Part shown: positions 44,616 through 49,833 of the stretch, one piece after another
Position numbering within the stretch: the first letter of the stretch is position 1
How the letters are laid out: each line of letters opens with the position of its first letter
NCBI GenBank assembly: GCA_902461935.1
Contig: CABPZP010000012.1
Coordinates: forward strand, 1-49,833
Reading direction: 5' to 3'
From: Merdicola sp905200315
Lineage (GTDB): Bacteria > Bacillota > Clostridia > TANB77 > CAG-508
DNA: 49,833 bases
Notes under the pieces: generated by a model
Databases searched by the model: none
The model's input: only the letters and a program-made list of their open reading frames with translations
What the model was told of the DNA's origin: nothing
Made by a program: the position numbers and the translations under genes

Positions 44616-46616
44616 TTATTTAATCATTTCTTCAAATTGTTCTTCACTTATTATAGCAATTCCTAAATTTTGCGCCTTTGTTAATTTACTACCAGCTTCT
44701 TCTCCAGCTAAAACATAACTTGTTTTTTTAGATACAGAACCAGATACTTTTCCTCCGAATTTTTCTATTATATCTGAAGCTTCTTGCCTTGTATATTTTT
44801 CCAAGCTTCCTGTTAATACAAAAGTTTTCCCTTCAAATCTATTATCTGCATTTTCATCTTCTAGTGCTTTCATATTAACTCCAGACTTTTTTAATCTATT
44901 TATTAAATCTATAGTTTGGTCATTTTTTAAAAATGTGTATATGCTATCTGCTGTAATTTCTCCTATGTCATCTACTAAAGCTAAGCTTTCAAAGCTTGCT
45001 TTCATTAAGTTATCCATTGTTTTATATTTTTTTGCAAGTATCTTTGCTCCTTTAACTCCAACATGCCTTATTCCAAGTGCTGCAATTAATCTATACAAAT
45101 CATTTTGTTTACTATTTTCTATACTGTCTATTAAATTTTGAGCAAATTTTGTTCCATTCTTTTTTAATGATGCAACATCTTCTAGTGTAAGTGTATATAT
45201 ATCTGCTATGTTACTTATTAACCCTTTTTCTATTAATTGTTCAATAATTTTATAGCCTAGCCCATCTATATTCATTGCTTCTCGTGATGCAAAATGAATT
45301 ATAGTTCTTAAAGATTTTGCAGGGCATTCTATTCCTGTACACCTAAGTGCCGCTTCTCCATCTTCTCTAACTGCTGGTGCTCCGCAAACGGGGCATACTT
45401 TTGGCATTTCAAAATCTTTTTCTGTACCATTTCTTTTTTTCTTATTAACACCTACAACTTCTGGTATAACATCTCCTGCTTTTTGTATTACAACTGTATC
45501 TCCAATTTTTAAATCTCTTTCTTTTATAAAATCTTCGTTATGAAGTGTTGTTTTAGAAATTGTTGAACCAGCAACCTTCACAGGCTCTAATATTGCCATA
45601 GGTGTTATTGCTCCTGTTCTTCCTACTTGGCAAATTATATCTTTTAAAAGTGTTTCTTTTTTCTCTGGTGGGTATTTATAAGCAATAGCCCATCTTGGAG
45701 TTTTTGCTGTTGTTCCCATTTTCTCTCTTAACTCTAAGTTATCAACTTTTATAACTGCTCCGTCTATTCCAAATGATAGTTTTTCTCTATCATTTCCTAT
45801 TTTCTTTATCGCTTTAATGCTCTCATCTATTGTTTCACAAGGTATTTTTACAGGATTTACATTAAACCCTATTTTTTCTAAATACAATAATTCTTCATAA
45901 TGAGAATTAAAGTTTTTATCTTCTATTTTTTGAACATTAAATATAAAAATATCTAATGGTCTTGATGCTGCTATTTTACTATCTAATTGACGTAAAGAGC
46001 CTGCTGCTGCATTTCGTGCATTTGCAAATAGGGTTTCTCCTAAAACTTCTCGTTCTTCGTTCATTTCATCAAATTCTTTCTTTCCTATGAAAACTTCTCC
46101 ACGAACTATTATATTAATATTTTCTTTTAATTTTTTAGGAATATTTTTTATTGTTTTTAGATTTTTAGTAACATCTTCGCCAACTTCGCCATTTCCTCTG
46201 GTTGCTCCTCTTACAAATTCTCCATTTTTATATTCAAGGCTAACAGATAATCCATCTATTTTAGTTTCAACAACAAATTTATTTTCTTTTATTTCGTATT
46301 TTTCTTCTGCTTTTTTTACTCTTTCTCTAAATTCCTCTAGTTCTTCAAAAGAAAATATATCTTGCAAACTTTGCAAAGGAACCTCGTGTACTACTTTTTC
46401 AAAGCCTTCTTTTACTGTTCCTCCAACTTTTTGTGTTAATGAATCTTTATCTATTAAATTTGGAAATTCTTTTTCCAAATTCTTTAATTCATTCATCATC
46501 ATGTCATATTCAAAATCTGAAATTGCTGGGTTATCTTCATCGTAATAAAGTTTTGCATAATAATCTAATTGTTTTCTTAATTCTTTTACTCTTTTTTTGG
46601 CTTGTGTTTCTTTCAT
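44616..46616 (-). CDS. ligA: NAD-dependent DNA ligase
   Basis: A 666-residue ligase of standard length: Ia domain at the start, catalytic KIDG near 117-120 within ETKIDGLSVSLEY, OB fold, the four-cysteine zinc finger (CPVCGAP...CTGIECP) near 400-425, HhH repeats and a C-terminal BRCT domain (about 590-666, FVLTGSLEKYTRQEA). It seals nicks using NAD. RBS AAGAGG precedes the ATG. The 228-nt gap upstream holds four hairpin repeats. Confidence 0.98.
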   Translation of the reverse strand: MKETQAKKRVKELRKQLDYYAKLYYDEDNPAISDFEYDMMMNELKNLEKEFPNLIDKDSLTQKVGGTVKEGFEKVVHEVPLQSLQDIFSFEELEEFRERVKKAEEKYEIKENKFVVETKIDGLSVSLEYKNGEFVRGATRGNGEVGEDVTKNLKTIKNIPKKLKENINIIVRGEVFIGKKEFDEMNEEREVLGETLFANARNAAAGSLRQLDSKIAASRPLDIFIFNVQKIEDKNFNSHYEELLYLEKIGFNVNPVKIPCETIDESIKAIKKIGNDREKLSFGIDGAVIKVDNLELREKMGTTAKTPRWAIAYKYPPEKKETLLKDIICQVGRTGAITPMAILEPVKVAGSTISKTTLHNEDFIKERDLKIGDTVVIQKAGDVIPEVVGVNKKKRNGTEKDFEMPKVCPVCGAPAVREDGEAALRCTGIECPAKSLRTIIHFASREAMNIDGLGYKIIEQLIEKGLISNIADIYTLTLEDVASLKKNGTKFAQNLIDSIENSKQNDLYRLIAALGIRHVGVKGAKILAKKYKTMDNLMKASFESLALVDDIGEITADSIYTFLKNDQTIDLINRLKKSGVNMKALEDENADNRFEGKTFVLTGSLEKYTRQEASDIIEKFGGKVSGSVSKKTSYVLAGEEAGSKLTKAQNLGIAIISEEQFEEMIK

Positions 46617-46643
46617 TTTTGACCTCTTTTATATACAAAATTC

Positions 46644-46670
46644 GGGTCGACAGAGGCGTCGACCCCTACA
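46644..46670. repeat. Dispersed hairpin repeat, copy D (compensatory stem)
   Basis: Stem GGGTCGAC with GTCGACCC, loop AGAGGC and tail CTACA. Two stem positions differ from copy A on both arms so that pairing is kept. Confidence 0.85.
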
Positions 46671-46705
46671 AGTTTTATTATAATTTTTTATATTTTTTGT
46701 ACAAT

Positions 46706-46732
46706 AGGCGGACAGAGGCGTCCGCCCCTACA
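46706..46732. repeat. Dispersed hairpin repeat, copy E
   Basis: As copy A, with the outermost stem base changed to A (7-bp stem); the loop and the CTACA tail are kept. Confidence 0.8.
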
Positions 46733-46759
46733 TTTCTATTATAATTTTTTTATACAGTT

Positions 46760-46784
46760 GGTGAATATATGCGTTCGCCTCTAC
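46760..46784. repeat. Diverged hairpin repeat, copy F
   Basis: GGTGAAT pairs with GTTCGCC through two G-T wobbles around a 6-nt loop ATATGC; TCTAC follows. A worn member of the same family. Confidence 0.55.
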
Positions 46785-46813
46785 TGTTTGATTATGATTT
46801 CTTGCTTTTTATT

Positions 46814-46839
46814 GTGAGTACGGAATACCGTCACCTACA
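46814..46839. repeat. Diverged hairpin repeat, copy G
   Basis: GTGA and CGG pair with CCG and TCAC around AATA with a small bulge; the CTACA tail is intact. With D to F it makes four related hairpins in 200 bp, the whole content of this gap. Confidence 0.5.
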
Positions 46840-46844
46840 TTTCA

Positions 46845-47912
46845 TTAATCATTGTGTATGATTCGTATTTCTTTATTAGATTTTGTTAATCTTTCACAAG
46901 AAAATTTATTTACTAATATAGTATCTTCAATTCTAATTCCAAATATTCCTGGTATATATATTCCTGGTTCGTCTGTTATTATCATATTTTCCTTTAAACT
47001 AAAGTCTTTTCTTCCAACATAAGGCAATTCATGTATATCTAAACCAACTCCATGTCCTAGTGCATGGTCTAAAGTATAACCTTTTACTTTAAAATCGCTT
47101 TCAACCATCATTGTTAATATTCTACAATTTGCATCTTCTTTAATTTCTTTCAATACCTTTTCTTGGTTTTCTAAAACCATATTATATATATTTCTTTCTG
47201 AATCTGTTATTCCATCTACAAATATTGTTCTTGTCATATCTGAACAATATCCATTATATTTACAACCAAAATCCATTAATATTACATCGTTAGATTGTAT
47301 TTTTCTATCTGTTGGAACAGCATGTGGCATTGAAGAATTTTCTCCTGAAGCTATTATTGTTTCAAATGCAATTCCATTTGCTCCAGAATCTAACATATAA
47401 TTTTCTAATTCTTTTGCAATTTGTTTTTCTGTCATTCCCTTTTGAATATATTTGCAAATATATTCAAAAGCATTGTCTGTAATTTCGCATGCTTTTCTTA
47501 TATTTTTTACTTCTTCAGTATCTTTTATCATTCTTTGTTGTTCTATTATATTTTCTGTTTCCACTAAATTATTAATTTTGTATAATTGCATATAACGTTT
47601 ATAATTTGCATACGTTACATAGCTTTCTTCAAATCCAACATTTTCACAGAATATAAAGAAATTTTCGTAATCCATTTCACTTATATCTTTTAAATTACAT
47701 ACTACAATTTCATCATCAATCATAAGTTGTTTATTTACTGCTTCTATGTATCTTGAATCTGTTAAGTATACATTTTCTTTTCTTGTTATTAGTAAAATTC
47801 CTTCTGCTTCTAATCCTGTTAAATATTTTACATTTACTGGGTTAGATACTATCATCCCTTGCATATCTAAACCTTTTAACTTATTTCTTAACCAAATTAA
47901 TTTATCATTCAT
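46845..47912 (-). CDS. M24 family Xaa-Pro peptidase
   Basis: The 355 residues have a creatinase-like N-terminal domain (1-125) and the M24 pita-bread domain. Metal ligands are visible: LMDFGCKYNGYCSDMTRT (two Asp), LGHGVGLDIHE (His), TDEPGIYIPG (Glu) and RIEDTILV (Glu). It cleaves X-Pro peptides in the cytoplasm (PepP/PepQ type; the two cannot be told apart here). RBS AAGGGG precedes the ATG; the prepilin peptidase gene ends 20 nt upstream. Confidence 0.93.
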   Translation of the reverse strand: MNDKLIWLRNKLKGLDMQGMIVSNPVNVKYLTGLEAEGILLITRKENVYLTDSRYIEAVNKQLMIDDEIVVCNLKDISEMDYENFFIFCENVGFEESYVTYANYKRYMQLYKINNLVETENIIEQQRMIKDTEEVKNIRKACEITDNAFEYICKYIQKGMTEKQIAKELENYMLDSGANGIAFETIIASGENSSMPHAVPTDRKIQSNDVILMDFGCKYNGYCSDMTRTIFVDGITDSERNIYNMVLENQEKVLKEIKEDANCRILTMMVESDFKVKGYTLDHALGHGVGLDIHELPYVGRKDFSLKENMIITDEPGIYIPGIFGIRIEDTILVNKFSCERLTKSNKEIRIIHND

Positions 47913-47932
47913 TTTTAATACCCCTTTTGGAA

Positions 47933-48688
47933 TTATGCTTTATACATACCAAGTGTAAATATTTTTAATAAAACAAATAAAATTAAATCAAACGGAACCA
48001 CCATTGCTATAAAAGTCGCTAATATTATAAATGGTCCAAATGGTATATATTCATCTATTTTCTTTATTTTTGTAACCAATAAAAATATACTTAAAATAGC
48101 TCCAATTAAAAATGACATAACAGCGATAGCAATTATATTTTGGAAACCAAAAAGCAACCCTAATGCTCCCATTAGTTTTACATCGCCAAATCCCATTGCT
48201 TCTTTTCCTGCAATAAGGCTACCAATCCATGTTATAAGCAAGAATATTCCAGCACCTGTAACCATACCTAATAACATGTTTATTCCCATATTTATATCGA
48301 AAATGCCGTTTATTAGCATAAATATTATTCCAATTTCGAACAAACTTAAATTTAGTCTATTAGGTATTATTTGTAATTTATAATCTATAACAGATGCAGA
48401 TAATAACATTGGCGTTATTATTAGATATTTTATTAATTCTGTGTTACTTACTAAATTTGTATTGTTCCAACCTAAAATATATAAAAGTGCAACATTTATA
48501 ACACAATTTATTGCAATTAATATATAGTTAGGTTTAAATTCTTTTTTATATTCCTTAAAAATATCTTTTGAAAATACTTTTTTATATTCTGGCATTCTCT
48601 TTATTGACCAATCTGTTAATTGACCTGTTATTATCCCTAAAAATATTAGTGCCACATAATATAGTATGTGAATATTGTTAATATACAT
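47933..48688 (-). CDS. Prepilin peptidase (A24) without the methylation domain
   Basis: A 251-residue polytopic protein with the two aspartates of A24 peptidases in SASVIDYKLQIIPNRLN and MGFGDVKLMGALG. The N-terminal cysteine-bearing methyltransferase domain of PilD/GspO is missing: the equivalent part has no CxxC pairs. It would cleave prepilin-like leaders at the membrane; the pilin-like glycine-rich protein at 33-35.6 kb is a candidate client. RBS AAAGGGG precedes the ATG. Confidence 0.88.
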   Translation of the reverse strand: MYINNIHILYYVALIFLGIITGQLTDWSIKRMPEYKKVFSKDIFKEYKKEFKPNYILIAINCVINVALLYILGWNNTNLVSNTELIKYLIITPMLLSASVIDYKLQIIPNRLNLSLFEIGIIFMLINGIFDINMGINMLLGMVTGAGIFLLITWIGSLIAGKEAMGFGDVKLMGALGLLFGFQNIIAIAVMSFLIGAILSIFLLVTKIKKIDEYIPFGPFIILATFIAMVVPFDLILFVLLKIFTLGMYKA

Positions 48689-48695
48689 CTTTTGT

Positions 48696-49193
48696 TTACC
48701 CCTTTATACTTTTTTTATATTTTTCTATTATTTTATTTTCTAATGGTCTTTTAAAAACTGTTATCCAAATATCTTTTTCAGCAATAGGTTTAACTAATAT
48801 AGAATACATTTTACATCTATTAGCACCGAGTACATCTGTAAAAATTTGATCTCCTACAACTGCTATATTTTTATTCTCTAAATTTAATAAAGCTTTTGCC
48901 TTTTTAAAGCCAAATTTAAAAGGTTTTTTAGCAAAATAAAAATATGGAATTCCAAGCACTTCTGATATTTTTTTAACTTTATCTTTTTTGTTAGAATTAG
49001 ACAAAATGCATAGTTTTATATCATTTTGTTTTAGCTCCTCTGCCCATTTTTCAAGGCCATCTATCATTTTTTTATCGAAATCTATTAATGTGTTATCAAC
49101 ATCTAAAATAAGTCCTTTAATGCTATTTTCTTCCAGAAATTTCACATCAATATCTGTAACTTTATCTATATATCTATTTGGATATAAAATCAT
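48696..49193 (-). CDS. yqeG: YqeG family HAD-IIIA phosphatase
   Basis: A 165-residue HAD enzyme: ILDVDNTLIDFD near 29-40 with the nucleophile/acid DxD, CILSNSNK near 61-68 for motif II, KPFKFGFKKA for motif III and VVGDQIFTDVLGANR near 113-127 for motif IV. YqeG proteins are conserved in Firmicutes, usually next to yqeH/aroE; here it neighbours a prepilin peptidase gene. RBS AAGGTGA precedes the ATG. The phosphatase substrate is not known. Confidence 0.92.
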   Translation of the reverse strand: MILYPNRYIDKVTDIDVKFLEENSIKGLILDVDNTLIDFDKKMIDGLEKWAEELKQNDIKLCILSNSNKKDKVKKISEVLGIPYFYFAKKPFKFGFKKAKALLNLENKNIAVVGDQIFTDVLGANRCKMYSILVKPIAEKDIWITVFKRPLENKIIEKYKKSIKG

Positions 49194-49330
49194 TCTTTTT
49201 TCACCTTTTTAAGTCTTTAATTTTCTTTAACAATTTATCATAAAATTATACAAATTACAATATCTTTTTTATATTTACTTAAATAAACTTAAATACATAT
49301 TTGCGTTTTTTTATAACTTATTTTTAAATA

Positions 49331-49366
49331 AAAAAATCATGAACTTTAATTAGCCCATGATTTTTT
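49331..49366 (-). terminator. Terminator after tRNA-Thr
   Basis: AAAAAATCATG and CATGATTTTTT form an 11-bp stem with a 14-nt loop just after the CCA end of the tRNA; the run of T on the minus strand ends transcription. The rest of 49194-49330 shows nothing. Confidence 0.8.
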
Positions 49367-49367
49367 A

Positions 49368-49443
49368 TGGAGCCTACAACGGGAATTGAACCCGTGACCT
49401 CAGCCTTACCAAGGCTGCACTCTACCAACTGAGCTATGCAGGC
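49368..49443 (-). tRNA. tRNA-Thr (anticodon GGU)
   Basis: The 76-nt cloverleaf on the minus strand starts GCCTGCA and ends TGTAGGC plus discriminator T and an encoded CCA. The D arm has AGCTCAGTTGGTAGAGT, the anticodon stem CAGCC/GGCTG closes the loop TTGGTAA, giving anticodon GGT, and the T arm reads GGGTTCAATTCCC. One G-T wobble in the acceptor stem. Confidence 0.97.
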
Positions 49444-49474
49444 ATATCAGTGTTTTTTAGCTTGTTTGCTATGT

Positions 49475-49566
49475 TTTGACAACTTTTAAATAGATAAATT
49501 AGTTGTCTATTTTTTGTCATTTGTACATATTTTTTCATTAAAAAGTTGTCAAAAAGTTGTCAAAAA
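49475..49566. repeat. Inverted copies of TTTTGACAACTTTT upstream of the tRNA
   Basis: One copy is read on the plus strand at 49475-49488, and two overlapping copies on the minus strand lie at 49541-49566. Together they form an inverted repeat with 14-bp arms in the tRNA leader region. It could be a binding site or a leftover of promoter duplication. Confidence 0.45.
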
Positions 49567-49578
49567 TTATGCTTTAAT

Positions 49579-49605
49579 ATTATATCATTCTTTTGCTTTT
49601 GTCAA
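49579..49605 (-). promoter_or_regulatory. Candidate promoter of tRNA-Thr
   Basis: On the minus strand TTGACA (49605-49600), a short 15-nt spacer and TATAAT (49584-49579). It lies about 136 nt before the mature tRNA 5' end, so a long leader would have to be removed. Confidence 0.4.
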
Positions 49606-49660
49606 TGTAATATTTATGTGTTTTGGTTAGATTTAGTTTTTGTTTTAAATATAAAAGATG

Positions 49661-49683
49661 ATGCCTAGTTTTACGCTAGGCAT
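49661..49683 (-). terminator. Hairpin at the end of the rightmost gene
   Basis: ATGCCTAG pairs with CTAGGCAT around a 7-nt loop; CTTTTATATTT follows on the minus strand. The stop codon of the partial gene is inside the stem. Confidence 0.65.
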
Positions 49684-49833
49684 TTTCATTAATTAATTTT
49701 TTTAAAGTTTTCCCTGAAACATATTCTATTGTTCTTGCACTTAATAAATTGTTTTCATTTGCTATTTTGTTCCATTCAGTTTTAGTAAAATATTTATTCT
49801 GCTTTTTTAAGTAATTAATACTTTTCTTATATA
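49676..49833 (-). CDS. C-terminal end of an unknown protein (5' end outside window)
   Basis: The last about 51 codons of a minus-strand gene, open to the right edge and ending in TAG at 49676. The readable end is basic and helical (YLKKQNKYFTKTEWNKIA, then SARTIEYVSGKTLKKLINEN). I do not recognise it. The spacing of helices could suit a small DNA-binding domain, but this is not strong enough to name. Confidence 0.5.
   Translation of the reverse strand, partial: YKKSINYLKKQNKYFTKTEWNKIANENNLLSARTIEYVSGKTLKKLINENA

Noticed and set aside
46087..46545. Plus-strand reading frame of 152 codons
   Set aside because: Antisense to the N-terminal domain of ligA; Phe/Ser-rich shadow composition.

Overview
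The window is very AT-rich DNA from a Gram-positive, spore-forming Clostridia-type Firmicute, probably an uncultured gut lineage. The grounds are a SpoVT sporulation regulator, ComF, DprA, YqeG, MutS2, a DUF881-type protein, RecD2 and strong GGAGG-type ribosome binding sites. Almost everything is on the minus strand; only mutS2 is clearly on the plus strand.

Region 1 (about 27.4 kb down to position 1) is one long, nearly gap-free surface-glycan operon read leftwards. A consensus promoter stands just after the spoVT terminator, and a second lies in front of the ABC transporter genes. In order of transcription it holds: a GT4, Wzt- and Wzm-type exporter genes, a GT2, a small coiled-coil protein, GT4, GT2, GT4, two GT2, a GT32/GT-B fusion, a polytopic protein with a degenerate GT-A tail, DUF2304, a DPM-type GT2, GT2, a GT-C-like membrane protein, GT2, a DUF4422 protein, a Wzx-type flippase, a glycyl radical enzyme with its radical SAM activase, a GT2 (probably galactofuranosyl), UDP-galactopyranose mutase, an acyltransferase and a secreted protein with about 110-residue repeats that runs off the left edge. 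No priming phosphoglycosyl transferase is in the window. The most unusual item is the glycyl radical enzyme/activase pair set between the flippase and the galactofuranose genes.

Region 2 (27.4-33 kb) carries spoVT, a KAP-type P-loop NTPase, comF and recD2. Region 3 (33.2-35.6 kb) is one gene for a pilin-like, glycine-rich surface protein with two nearly identical tandem domains. Each domain carries the same two frameshifts, and a dispersed GC-rich hairpin repeat is read in frame near its N terminus. Region 4 (35.7-49.2 kb) is housekeeping: rlmB, lepA, a tandem-DUF881 protein, mutS2 (plus strand), a PemK/MazF-like protein, dprA, folD, a small unknown, ligA, an M24 peptidase, a prepilin peptidase and yqeG. 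A tRNA-Thr and the 3' end of an unknown gene close the window.

Two families of short dispersed hairpins run through the window. One is a GC-rich element with a CTACA tail and compensatory stem changes. The other is an approximately 52-nt element that stands directly before the ribosome binding sites of consecutive genes. Together with the frameshifted tandem domains and a 136-bp inverted-repeat element, they are the main non-coding structures. No CRISPR array, rRNA, prophage or transposase was seen.
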